Shown here: positions 32,141 through 39,425 of the stretch, piece by piece
Position numbering within the stretch: the first letter of the stretch is position 1
Layout of the letters: each line of letters starts with the position of its first letter
Notes under the pieces: model-generated
Seen by the model: only the letters and a program-made list of their open reading frames with translations
What the model was told of the DNA's origin: nothing
The model's database searches: none
Assembly (NCBI GenBank): GCA_050701115.1
Contig: JBOHER010000343.1
Location: 1 to 45,696, forward strand
DNA from: JBOHER01 sp050701115
Lineage (GTDB): Bacteria > Actinomycetota > Actinomycetes > Mycobacteriales > Pseudonocardiaceae
DNA: 45,696 nt
Direction of reading: 5' to 3'
Translations under genes and position numbers: made by a program

Positions 32141-32898
32141 CAGCCTTCGAGCACCTTCGGGCTGGACGCGACCTCGGTGCCATCGGGCAGCGTAGAGATG
32201 GTGAAGTCGGCGAACACGTTCTCGGCCACCTTCTGCAACTGCCGCAGGCATTCCACCGCGAGAGCGCGGATCTCGACGTCGGCGTGCTCGGTGGCGCGCA
32301 TAGCGATGAAGTGCCGCCATGCGCGGTAGTTGCCAGTGACCACGATGCGGGTCTCGGTGGCATTGGGCAGGATCGACCGAGCGGCCTGGCGAGCCTGCTT
32401 GCGCTGCAGGGTCTTACTCGGCGCGTCGGCGAACTTGTCCTCCAGGCCGGCCAGGAGTTCGTTGTAGGCATCTTGGCTGGCCTGCGCCGCGGCGAGGAAC
32501 TTCTCGTGCAGTTCGGGGTCGCTGGCGATGACATCCGGCTCGACGAACGCCGCGTCCCGCTCGGGAACGTAGCGCTGCGACAGCTGAGAGTAAGACAAAT
32601 GCCGGTGCCGGATCAGTTCGTGGGTCAACGAGCGGGAGATGCCGGTGATGTAGAACGTGACCGAGCCGTGCTCGAGCACCGAGAGGTGACCGACCTCGAT
32701 GATGTGGTCGACGTAGCCCGCGTTGGTCGCGGTCTTCGGGTTGGGCTTCTTCCACGACTGGTAGCAGGCCCGGCCCGCGAACTCGGCGAGCGCCTGCCCA
32801 CCGTCAGCGTCGGTGGACCACGGAACGTCTTCCGGGGCGAAGAACTCCGTCTTCGCGATCAACTGAACCTTCGGCGAGACCGTCTCTGCCACTTCCAC
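32140..32898 (-). CDS. thyX: FAD-dependent thymidylate synthase ThyX
   Basis: This encodes 252 residues; GTG 32898 or GTG 32892 can start it. ThyX makes dTMP from dUMP with methylenetetrahydrofolate and FAD/NADPH. The signature RHRHLSYSQLSQRY (RHRxxSxxxxSxR) is complete, as are SVLEHGSVTFYITG and YRAWRHFIAMR near the active site. The length matches the mycobacterial enzyme (Rv2754c), which lies likewise upstream of dapA. Confidence 0.96.
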   Translation of the reverse strand: MEVAETVSPKVQLIAKTEFFAPEDVPWSTDADGGQALAEFAGRACYQSWKKPNPKTATNAGYVDHIIEVGHLSVLEHGSVTFYITGISRSLTHELIRHRHLSYSQLSQRYVPERDAAFVEPDVIASDPELHEKFLAAAQASQDAYNELLAGLEDKFADAPSKTLQRKQARQAARSILPNATETRIVVTGNYRAWRHFIAMRATEHADVEIRALAVECLRQLQKVAENVFADFTISTLPDGTEVASSPKVLEG

Positions 32899-33014
32899 CG
32901 ACCCCGTTTTGTCGATTCGTACCCACGCTGCGGGCCTGACTCGGGCAGCCTAACCGGCGGCGCCCACGATTCTCGAACGGCATGGACAGCGAGTCGCGTG
33001 ACATCATTGCGCGG

Positions 33015-33043
33015 TTGACTGACGCCATCTATGACGCCATAGT
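33015..33043 (+). promoter_or_regulatory. Promoter of the ribbon-helix-helix/DUF4097 operon, leaderless type
   Basis: TTGACT (33015-33020), 17 bases, CATAGT (33038-33043), then six bases and ATG 33050. This is the most complete leaderless promoter in the window. Confidence 0.6.
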
Positions 33044-33049
33044 GGTGTC

Positions 33050-33598
33050 ATGGACTTGACACCGTACATCGCCGGTCTTCGCGAGGACCTCACTACAACG
33101 GCCTCGGCCGGAGATGACCAGACCAGGCGCGTCGCGGCGACGCTGTCGGCGGCCCTGGAGCCCGCGGTGCGGCTGGCGCTGATGAACGCGCTGTCCGATC
33201 TCGCTGCCGAGGTGACCGCACACCTGGACGACCACGTGGTCGAGGTGCGACTGGACGGCCGGGATGTGCGCGTCGTCGTCACCTCCACCGGCACGCCCGA
33301 CGACATCGATTCCGAGGGTCCGCCTCCCCCGCCGCCTCCTCCAGCTGATGGCGGGGACATCAGCCGGATGACCCTGCGCTTGTTCGAGGAGATCAAGAAC
33401 AAGGCGGAGCAAGCGGCGGCGGCGCAGGGCGTCTCGCTCAATACCTTCGTCTCGCAGGCGGTTCAGGGCGCGCTGCACGGCAGGGGTCGCGAACACGGGC
33501 GCGGCAGGCAGGGCAGCAAGGGGCCGTGGGGGCCACCAGGCGGGCGCGGCTGGAACTCCGGCGGCGGCAGCAGGCTGCACGGGTGGGTGCAGGGATGA
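33050..33598 (+). CDS. HicB-like ribbon-helix-helix protein with polyproline linker
   Basis: This encodes 182 residues in three parts. Residues 1-85 form an alpha/beta region (DLTPYIAGLREDL... VEVRLDGRDVRVVV) of unknown fold. A run of eight prolines (EGPPPPPPPPADGG) follows. Then comes a ribbon-helix-helix domain (about 104-142, ISRMTLRLFEEIKNKAEQAA and GVSLNTFVSQAV), the DNA-binding part of HicB/Arc-type proteins. The tail is Gly/Arg/Trp-rich (HGRGREHGRGRQGSKG). No HicA toxin is next to it, so it is probably a regulator, not an antitoxin. It overlaps the DUF4097 gene by four bases. Confidence 0.82.
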   Translation: MDLTPYIAGLREDLTTTASAGDDQTRRVAATLSAALEPAVRLALMNALSDLAAEVTAHLDDHVVEVRLDGRDVRVVVTSTGTPDDIDSEGPPPPPPPPADGGDISRMTLRLFEEIKNKAEQAAAAQGVSLNTFVSQAVQGALHGRGREHGRGRQGSKGPWGPPGGRGWNSGGGSRLHGWVQG

Positions 33599-34500
33599 GC
33601 GAGGACTTCGTCCGGTCGCAGGACTTCGACACCGACGGGCCGGTCGAACTGGATCTCGCCCTCGGTGCGGGCCGGATCGACATCGAACTGTCCTCTTCGG
33701 ACGATGGCGAGGCAGGCCGGGTCCGGGTCGAGCTACGGCACGATCCCAACGCGGGATCACCGTGGACGCAAGGCATGTCCAGCATGCTCAACTGGGTCAA
33801 CGAGCAGTTCGGCGATCAGCTGGGCTCCGATCTGCATGGTTCCGCACCGGATGCGGTGGCTCAGGCCGCGATCGACATGGTCGGCAACCGGTTGATCGTG
33901 CGAGCACCGACTCCGTTGCCACTGCGGCACATTCCGCTCGCACTGACCGTGCGGGCCCCGACCGGATCAAACCTGAAGATCAAGACCAGCTCGGCCGCCG
34001 TCACGGTGCGCGGGGCTGCGGACCGGGTCGACATCGCCACCGGCTCCGGCGATATCGAATTGGGCGGAACCCAGGGCTCGGTCACCGTGCGCTCCGGGTC
34101 AGGCGGCATCACGCTCGGCTCCGTCCCCGGGACCCTGCAACTGCGCACCAGCGGCGGAGAAGTCCGGGCCGCCAGCCTGTCCGGCTCGGCCACGGTGGCC
34201 ACCGGGACCAGCGGGGTGTGGGTCGGCGTCGCCGACGGTGACGTCCTGGCCCGCAGCGGCAGCGGTGATATCACGGTGGCCGACGCCGGCGCGGGTTCGG
34301 TCGAACTGCTCTCCGGATCAGGCGAGGTCAGGATCGGCGTGCGGGCCGGGGTGGTGGCCGAGATCGACTTGTCGTCGGGTTCGGGCACTGTGTCCAGCGA
34401 ACTCGACGTCTCCGACACGCCACCCGATGACGACGTCGCCCTCCGGGTTCGCGCCCGCACCGGCTCAGGCCGCGCAGTAGTCACCCGCACCCTGCAGTAG
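33595..34500 (+). CDS. DUF4097-family beta-solenoid protein
   Basis: This encodes 301 residues from ATG 33595, inside the preceding stop (ATGA). The C-terminal 170 residues repeat a Ser/Gly strand motif every 16-20 residues (TGSGDIELGG, SGSGGITLGS, RSGSGDITVAD, LSGSGEVRIG, SSGSGTVSSEL), the right-handed beta-solenoid of DUF4097 (putative adhesin). No signal peptide or membrane segment is visible, so it is likely cytoplasmic despite the Pfam nickname. Pairing with a ribbon-helix-helix regulator is recurrent in actinobacteria; the solenoid may sense a signal or inhibit the regulator, which is inference. Confidence 0.85.
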   Translation: MSEDFVRSQDFDTDGPVELDLALGAGRIDIELSSSDDGEAGRVRVELRHDPNAGSPWTQGMSSMLNWVNEQFGDQLGSDLHGSAPDAVAQAAIDMVGNRLIVRAPTPLPLRHIPLALTVRAPTGSNLKIKTSSAAVTVRGAADRVDIATGSGDIELGGTQGSVTVRSGSGGITLGSVPGTLQLRTSGGEVRAASLSGSATVATGTSGVWVGVADGDVLARSGSGDITVADAGAGSVELLSGSGEVRIGVRAGVVAEIDLSSGSGTVSSELDVSDTPPDDDVALRVRARTGSGRAVVTRTLQ

Positions 34501-34517
34501 GGCTACGCACCCAGCGG

Positions 34518-34621
34518 TCGTGCGTGAATGTTGTTGCATGGGCAACCTTGAGCACTCACGACGCGCGCGACCCCGTCGTGAGTGCTGAGGGGGTCGTCGG
34601 GAAGACAACATTCACGCACGA
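34518..34621. repeat. Nested inverted repeat element (outer 17-bp, inner 12-bp arms)
   Basis: Outer arms: 34518-34534 (TCGTGCGTGAATGTTGT) and 34605-34621, perfect over 17 bases. Inner arms: AGCACTCACGAC (34551-34562) and GTCGTGAGTGCT (34575-34586), perfect over 12. The whole can fold as one long cruciform or two-tier stem. It lies after the DUF4097 stop, so it may also terminate that operon. It looks like an intergenic palindromic element; I recall similar AACATTCACG and GTGAGTGCT motifs in relatives. Confidence 0.85.
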
Positions 34622-34646
34622 GGACCCCGCTACGCTGGTCGGCATC

Positions 34647-34733
34647 ATGAGCGTGCAAGTGGTCAGCCCGATCCTGGTGGGTCGGACTGCAGAATCCGAG
34701 CGGTTGCGGCGCGCATTCGCCAGCGGCGCGGAA
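34647..34733 (+). pseudogene. N-terminal remnant of an AAA/LuxR-type regulator
   Basis: From ATG 34647 about 29 residues read MSVQVVSPILVGRTAESERL and RRAFASGAE. LVGR-x-AE-x-x-RL is the standard opening of AAA-ATPase LuxR/AfsR-type regulators, just before the Walker A. Walker A never comes; the frame then turns into Arg-rich nonsense. TACGCT (34631-34636) upstream may be the old promoter. Only the 5' end of the gene seems to survive. Confidence 0.5.
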
Positions 34734-34821
34734 CATGCGGACAGCTGCGCCCCGAATAGCGGGACCCGGGCCGCAAGCCGGACCGCGCGCGGCGCGGCTG
34801 GTTCACCCGGCGGCTCGCTAG

Positions 34822-34983
34822 AACACCCGCGTCAGCATCACGATCGTCGGCGACGCCGCACATCCGATGCTCCCGTTCGGTGCCCAAGGTGCCAATCAGG
34901 GCATCGAGGACGCCCTGGCACTGGCGGCCAGCCTGCGCATGACCGGGACCTACGACGCCGAGCACGCGGCGGTGGCCGCCTGA
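34822..34983 (+). pseudogene. C-terminal remnant of a FAD-dependent monooxygenase
   Basis: After an in-frame TAG (34819-34821) the frame reads VSITIVGDAAHPMLPFGAQG then ANQGIEDALALAASL and stops at TGA 34981-34983. GDAAHPM-x-PFGAQGAN-x-x-IEDA is the second FAD-binding motif (DG/GD motif) of class A flavin monooxygenases (PHBH fold). The remaining 300 or so N-terminal residues are absent. The fragment is joined directly to the regulator remnant, so a deletion joined two former genes. Confidence 0.7.
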
Positions 34984-34992
34984 GTGGACGCC

Positions 34993-36210
34993 TCAGGCAG
35001 CAGCGCGGAGGGCTGCCGCAATATCCCCTCGCTCCCCCACCACGACGTCGTCCAGTCCCAGCCAGTGCGCCATGGTGCGCAGTTCCGTACTGAGCTCGAC
35101 GGCCACCCGCCCATGATCGGCGCCGGGTTCGGCGAAGGCGCCCTGCACCCGGAGCGCACCTGCCGCCCGATCCGCCTTGAGGTCAACCCGCGCGACCAGC
35201 GCACCGTCGAGCAGGAACGGGAAAACGTAGTAGCCGTGCACCCGTTTCGGCTCGGGCACATAGATCTCGATGCGGTAGAAGAAGTCGAAGATCCGCTCGG
35301 TGCGGGCGCGCTCCCAGATCAGCGGGTCGAACGGGCACAGCAGGGCCCGGCCGGTGATCCTCCGTGGCACCCGCGCCTCGGCGTGCAGGTAAGCCTGCTG
35401 CTGCCAACCACGCACCCGCACCGGTTCGAGCACGCCGGCCTCGATCAACTCCGCCACGGCGAGCCTGCTCGCCTCTGGCCGAAGCCGGTAGTAATCTCGC
35501 AGATCGGCTTCGGTGGCAACGCCCAACGCGGTCGCCGAGCGCGCGATCAGCTCCCGTGCGGCGTCAGCTTCGTCCAGCTCAGGCGCCGCGAGCGCGTCAG
35601 CGGGCAACACCCGCTCGGGCAGGTCGTAGAGCCGCTCGAAACTTAGTCGGGAACCAGTGGTCAGCTCCCCCGCGGCGAACAACCACTCGCACGCCAGCTT
35701 GACCTCCGACCGATTCCACCAGCCGCCCTTCGTGCGCCCCGCGGTGGCACCGAGCTCGCGTTCCAGCGTCCCGGCGCCCACCGGGCCGAAGTCCTTGACC
35801 GCAGCGATCACCTCGTCAGCCAGATGCGGTGCGGTGTTCGCGATCGACTCAGGGTCGGCCAGGAACCTTCTGTTGTATGCACGCATCCGGTAACGCAGCA
35901 GCGGCCAGTCCGCGACGGGCAGCAAACTCGCCGCGTGCGCCCAGTACTCCACCAGCATCCTGGGCTGCCGCGCGCTGTGCGACCAGGCCGCGTCGTCCAC
36001 CAGTGCTGGTGGATACGGACCGAGCCGAGCGAACAGCGGGGCATAATGCGCGCGCACCGCGACGTTCACCGAATCCAGTTGCAGCAACTGGATTCGGCTG
36101 AGCACCGTCTTCAGGTGCCGTCGGGTCACCGGCCCCGACGGCCTGGCGTCGGCGAAGCCTTGAGCCGCCAACGCTATTCGGCGCGCCACCTGAGCGGAGA
36201 GGATTCGCAT
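34993..36210 (-). CDS. Winged-helix DNA-binding protein, YcaQ/AlkX-like (HTH_42)
   Basis: This encodes 405 residues from ATG 36210. The N-terminus begins LSAQVARRIALAAQGFAD with two tandem winged-helix domains typical of HTH_42. Conserved features are LQLDSVNVAVRAHYAPLFARLG, FGPVGAGTLERELG, WWNRSEVKLACEWLFAAGEL, ALLCPFDPLIWERARTERIF and the Q-x-D-like middle. E. coli YcaQ is a DNA glycosylase that unhooks interstrand crosslinks, and Streptomyces AlkX and AlkZ are relatives. The motif that carries the AlkZ catalytic Gln (QxQ) reads LQLDSVN here, as in the YcaQ/AlkX group. Glycosylase activity is therefore possible. Confidence 0.85.
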   Translation of the reverse strand: MRILSAQVARRIALAAQGFADARPSGPVTRRHLKTVLSRIQLLQLDSVNVAVRAHYAPLFARLGPYPPALVDDAAWSHSARQPRMLVEYWAHAASLLPVADWPLLRYRMRAYNRRFLADPESIANTAPHLADEVIAAVKDFGPVGAGTLERELGATAGRTKGGWWNRSEVKLACEWLFAAGELTTGSRLSFERLYDLPERVLPADALAAPELDEADAARELIARSATALGVATEADLRDYYRLRPEASRLAVAELIEAGVLEPVRVRGWQQQAYLHAEARVPRRITGRALLCPFDPLIWERARTERIFDFFYRIEIYVPEPKRVHGYYVFPFLLDGALVARVDLKADRAAGALRVQGAFAEPGADHGRVAVELSTELRTMAHWLGLDDVVVGERGDIAAALRAAA

Positions 36211-36256
36211 GAGCGCATGCTGCCATCCGCCACCGACACAATGCGGGCCAGCCCGG

Positions 36257-36262
36257 TAGGTT
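36257..36262 (+). promoter_or_regulatory. -10 hexamer of the GNAT gene, leaderless type
   Basis: TAGGTT, seven bases, ATG 36270; CCGACA lies 18 bases upstream as a possible -35. Confidence 0.5.
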
Positions 36263-36269
36263 GCACGCC

Positions 36270-36830
36270 ATGGCCCGCCCCGACGTACATCTGGCTCGTC
36301 CCGAGGACGCACCCGAGATCGCCCGGATCCAACGCGACACCTGGCGGGCCGCATACGCCGACCTCCTCGGCGCCGACGCAATGACGCGACTTGACGGGCC
36401 GGCCACCGAGCAGCGCTGGGCAGCCGCGATCGGTCACCCGGACACGGATGTCTTCGTGGCCACCGAGGGCAGCTACACGGTCGGGTTCTGTGTGTCCGGA
36501 CCCGCACCCTCGGACGAGCTGGCCGACCCGGACGGGCGCCTGCCCGAGGACGCCGTGCGCATCGGATTCATCGCCACCGTCCTGGTGGAGCCACGGTGGG
36601 GCCGCCGCGGCCACGGGGGCAGGCTGCTCGCCGCCGCCGCCAGGGCGCTTAGGTCCCGTGGCGCCCAGCGGGCCGTGACCTGGGTGTCCGAATCGGACTC
36701 GGCCACGCTCAGTTTCTATCGCGGAGTTGGCTGGAACCCGGACGGCACCGTGCGGACATTGGACACCGGAGATCGCACCATCCGCGAGATGCGGCTGACC
36801 GGCGGGCTGGAGCTGCGGTTACGAGAGTGA
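36270..36830 (+). CDS. GNAT-family N-acetyltransferase, substrate unknown
   Basis: This encodes 186 residues. ATG 36270 is chosen over the in-frame ATG 36261 because of the -10 box seven bases before it. The GNAT fold is clear: VHLARPEDAPEIARIQRDTWRAAYADLL (start), acetyl-CoA loop VLVEPRWGRRGHGGRLLAAA (R-x-x-G-x-G-like), and ESDSATLSFYRGVGWNPDG. The WR-A-Y segment is common in proteins annotated as RimI- or toxin-like acetyltransferases. It diverges from the winged-helix gene and converges with the small membrane-protein gene. A GNAT also follows dapB in mycobacteria. Confidence 0.87.
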   Translation: MARPDVHLARPEDAPEIARIQRDTWRAAYADLLGADAMTRLDGPATEQRWAAAIGHPDTDVFVATEGSYTVGFCVSGPAPSDELADPDGRLPEDAVRIGFIATVLVEPRWGRRGHGGRLLAAAARALRSRGAQRAVTWVSESDSATLSFYRGVGWNPDGTVRTLDTGDRTIREMRLTGGLELRLRE

Positions 36831-36841
36831 CCCCGCGGCGG

Positions 36842-37291
36842 TCAGTCGCGCTGTTCCAACTCGATCGCCTGACGCATGATTTCCCTGGCGCGCCGCCGAT
36901 CACCGGCGATGTCGTAGGCATGCGCCAGCCGATACCACGTGCGCCAGTCCTCCGGATCGGCCTCGACCTCGGCACGCCGCTCGGCGAACCACTCATCGGC
37001 CGCGGCGCGATCCACCCGTCCGCTCGGCCTGCGCGGCAACGAGGACACATCGGGCAGCCCATCCTCGGCGGCGAGCTTCGCGGCCAGCCGCGCAATCCGC
37101 AGCCCGGAGCGCCAGGTGGTAACCACGATCCACAGGCCGAGTAACGGCAACAGGAGCACACCCACACCGAGCAGCACCGGTATGGTGTCGCCGGTGCTCA
37201 GCAGCGCTACCGCACGCCCGGCCAGCAGCACAAGGTAGATCAGCACGGCCGCGGTGAGCAACACCGCGGCCACCAGCGTCTTGTTCCTCAC
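36842..37291 (-). CDS. Small membrane protein with TPR-like tail
   Basis: This encodes 149 residues from a GTG that overlaps the dapB stop by four bases. Two membrane helices (about 5-25 and 36-56) precede a cytoplasmic tail with a tetratricopeptide-like helix pair (WRTWYRLAHAYDIAGDRRRAREIMRQAI, about 117-143). The protein is like the conserved membrane protein downstream of dapB in M. tuberculosis (Rv2772c). Function is unknown. The single repeat suggests protein binding. Confidence 0.8.
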   Translation of the reverse strand: MRNKTLVAAVLLTAAVLIYLVLLAGRAVALLSTGDTIPVLLGVGVLLLPLLGLWIVVTTWRSGLRIARLAAKLAAEDGLPDVSSLPRRPSGRVDRAAADEWFAERRAEVEADPEDWRTWYRLAHAYDIAGDRRRAREIMRQAIELEQRD

Positions 37292-38043
37292 AGGTCCATG
37301 AACTTGTCGAGGCCAACCGTCAGGCCGGCGTGCGAGGAAACCTGCCGCACGCCGAGCAGCACACCCGGCATGAACGAGGAGCGGTGCAGCGAGTCGTGCC
37401 GGATGGTCAGCGTCTCGCCCTCGCCGCCGAGGAGCACTTCCTGGTGCGCGACAAGTCCGGCGAGGCGCACCGAGTGCACGGGGATGTCGGCGACCCGAGC
37501 CCCACGCGCGCCCTCGTCCGCCGAGGTCGTCGCGTCGGGGATCTCGCCCAGCCCGGCTTGCGCGCGCACCTTGCCGACCAGGCGCGCGGTGTGCGCAGCG
37601 GTCCCGGACGGGGCGTCGGCCTTGCGGTTGTGGTGTAGCTCGATGATCTCCACCGTCTCGTAGTACCGAGCGGCCAGTTCGGCGAATCGCATCATGAGCA
37701 CCGCGCCGAGCGCGAAGTTCGGCGCGATGAGCACACCGACGCCGGGCTTGGCCGACAGCCATTCCTCGAGGGTAGCCAGCTTGTCCGCGCCGAATCCGCT
37801 GGTGCCCACCACCGCGTGGATACCCGCGTCGACACAGAACTTGAGGTTGTCCATGACCACGTCGGGGTGGGTGAAGTCCACCACCACGTCCACGGAAGCG
37901 TCGGTGAGCGTGGACAGCGGGTCGCCCGCATCGACCTTGGCCACCAAGTCCAGGTCGCACGCGGCGTCGACGGCTTCGCAGACCGTCGAGCCCATCCGCC
38001 CGTCCGCGCCGACTACGCCGATTCGAATCGGGTTGCTGCTCAC
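37288..38043 (-). CDS. dapB: 4-hydroxy-tetrahydrodipicolinate reductase DapB
   Basis: This encodes 251 residues from GTG 38043, overlapping the peptidase stop (GTGA). DapB reduces the DapA product with NAD(P)H in diaminopimelate synthesis. Motifs are GVVGADGRMGSTVCEAV (Rossmann loop), VDFTHPDVVMDNLKFCVDAG, GTSGF, ELHHNRKADAPSGTA (catalytic His pair and Lys) and the C-terminal LGVRQVSSHAGLTVGLDKFMDL. It shares one transcript with the M16 peptidase and the TPR protein. Confidence 0.96.
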   Translation of the reverse strand: MSSNPIRIGVVGADGRMGSTVCEAVDAACDLDLVAKVDAGDPLSTLTDASVDVVVDFTHPDVVMDNLKFCVDAGIHAVVGTSGFGADKLATLEEWLSAKPGVGVLIAPNFALGAVLMMRFAELAARYYETVEIIELHHNRKADAPSGTAAHTARLVGKVRAQAGLGEIPDATTSADEGARGARVADIPVHSVRLAGLVAHQEVLLGGEGETLTIRHDSLHRSSFMPGVLLGVRQVSSHAGLTVGLDKFMDL

Positions 38044-39347
38044 GCCACCACCTCGGGTAGATCGTCCGGAAGGTCTTCGAGGTGAGCGTACGGCCCGACC
38101 ACCGCGGCCGAGCAGATGCCACCCGGCCGAGCCAGCAGCACGCCTGCCAGGTCGGCCACCTCGGTGGAGGTCACCGCGTCGATCCGCGCGATCGTGTCGT
38201 CCACGCTGAGGTACCGGCCGAAGTTCAGTTCGTTCTTGCCGATCCTGGTCATCCTGGAGGCGGTGTCCTCGAGTCCCAGCACAAGGCCACCACGCAGTTG
38301 CCCCTTGGCGCGGGCGACCTCTGCGTCGGTGAGGCCGTTGTCCGCGACATCGCCAAGGACCTCGCGGATCACCCTGGCCACCTCGCCGAGCCGATCCGGC
38401 TGGCATCCGGCATAAAGTGACAAGTGACCGGTGTCGGCGTAGCACGCCATCGAGGAGTAAACCTGGTACGCCAGCCCGCGACGCTCGCGGACCTCCTGGA
38501 ACAGCCGTGAGCTCATCCCCCCGCCGAGGGCGGCGTTGAACACGCTCAACGGGAATCGGCGGTCGTCGTGCCTGCTCACCGCGTGCAGCCCGAGCATGAC
38601 GTGGGCCTGCTCGGTGTCGTCAGTGTGCAGCACCAACTTGCGAGGCACAACGATCTCGGCGTGGCCGGCACGAGGTGGTTCCGGAGTGTCCACCGCGGAC
38701 AATTTGTCGCCCAATGCCTTGTCCACCAGGCGAAGCACGTCATCGTGCTGCACGTTCCCAGCAACGGCGAGGACCATCCTGGGCAGCCTGTACTCCGTAC
38801 GGTAGAAGTGTCGCAGCGCGGCGGCATCCATCTCGGTGATCGACAGCTCGGATCCGAGCACCGGCTTGCCCAGCGGGTGATCACCGAGCATGGTGGCCAG
38901 GAAGATCTCGTGCAGCTGATCTTCCGGGTCGTCGTCGCGCATGGCGATCTCCTCCAGCACGACACTGCGCTCGGTGTCCACATCGGAGTCCGCGCACGCG
39001 GCGTCGAACACGACGTCAGTGACCAGGTCCATGGCCAGCGGCAGATCGGCATCAAGCACCTGCGCGTAGTAGCAGGTGTGCTCCTTGGAGGTGAACGCAT
39101 TGAACTCACCGCCGACCGCGTCGATCTCCTCGGCGATCTGCGCGGCACTACGGTGCGCTGTGCCCTTGAACAGCAGGTGCTCCAGGTAGTGCGCGGCGCC
39201 CGCTACGGCGGGGTCCTCGTCACGCGAACCGATACCGACCCACAGGCCCACGGTCGCCGAACGCATGCCCGGTACCTGCTCGGTGATCACCCGCAGGCCA
39301 CCGGGCAGCACCGTCAGCCGCACACCGTTGTCCAGTTCAGTGGTCAT
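38040..39347 (-). CDS. pepR: M16-family zinc metallopeptidase (PepR-like)
   Basis: This encodes 435 residues. ATG 39347 has GAGG five bases upstream; a longer in-frame start at 39377 does not. The inverted zinc motif HYLEH (H-x-x-E-H) lies in AAHYLEHLLFKGTAHRSA, with the second ligand Glu in the helix after TERSVVLEEIAM. The C-terminal half keeps the R-Y pair of the M16 fold (SSRLFQEVRERRGLAYQVYS). The position between pnp and dapB matches Rv2782c. The substrate is unknown. Confidence 0.92.
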   Translation of the reverse strand: MTTELDNGVRLTVLPGGLRVITEQVPGMRSATVGLWVGIGSRDEDPAVAGAAHYLEHLLFKGTAHRSAAQIAEEIDAVGGEFNAFTSKEHTCYYAQVLDADLPLAMDLVTDVVFDAACADSDVDTERSVVLEEIAMRDDDPEDQLHEIFLATMLGDHPLGKPVLGSELSITEMDAAALRHFYRTEYRLPRMVLAVAGNVQHDDVLRLVDKALGDKLSAVDTPEPPRAGHAEIVVPRKLVLHTDDTEQAHVMLGLHAVSRHDDRRFPLSVFNAALGGGMSSRLFQEVRERRGLAYQVYSSMACYADTGHLSLYAGCQPDRLGEVARVIREVLGDVADNGLTDAEVARAKGQLRGGLVLGLEDTASRMTRIGKNELNFGRYLSVDDTIARIDAVTSTEVADLAGVLLARPGGICSAAVVGPYAHLEDLPDDLPEVVA

Positions 39348-39364
39348 TGACACCTCAGGTATGG

Positions 39365-39400
39365 CGAGGGCGGCCACATGTCGACATATGGCCGCCCTCG
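39365..39400 (-). terminator. Strong hairpin between pnp and pepR
   Basis: CGAGGGCGGCCA (39365-39376) and TGGCCGCCCTCG (39389-39400) pair perfectly over 12 bp. The loop contains the palindrome ATGTCGACAT. It starts 26 bases after the pnp stop and ends 18 bases before pepR. No T-run follows, so it may terminate, or be an RNA-processing stem. Confidence 0.65.
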
Positions 39401-39425
39401 GTAGACGCGCTGAGCTACGAGCCGA

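Noticed and set aside
33050..33598. HicAB toxin-antitoxin system
   Set aside because: No HicA-like small toxin gene is next to the ribbon-helix-helix gene.
34524..35093. Plus-strand frame of 189 codons
   Set aside because: Only about 30 residues resemble a protein family; the rest is Arg-rich out-of-frame sequence over a monooxygenase remnant and the winged-helix gene.
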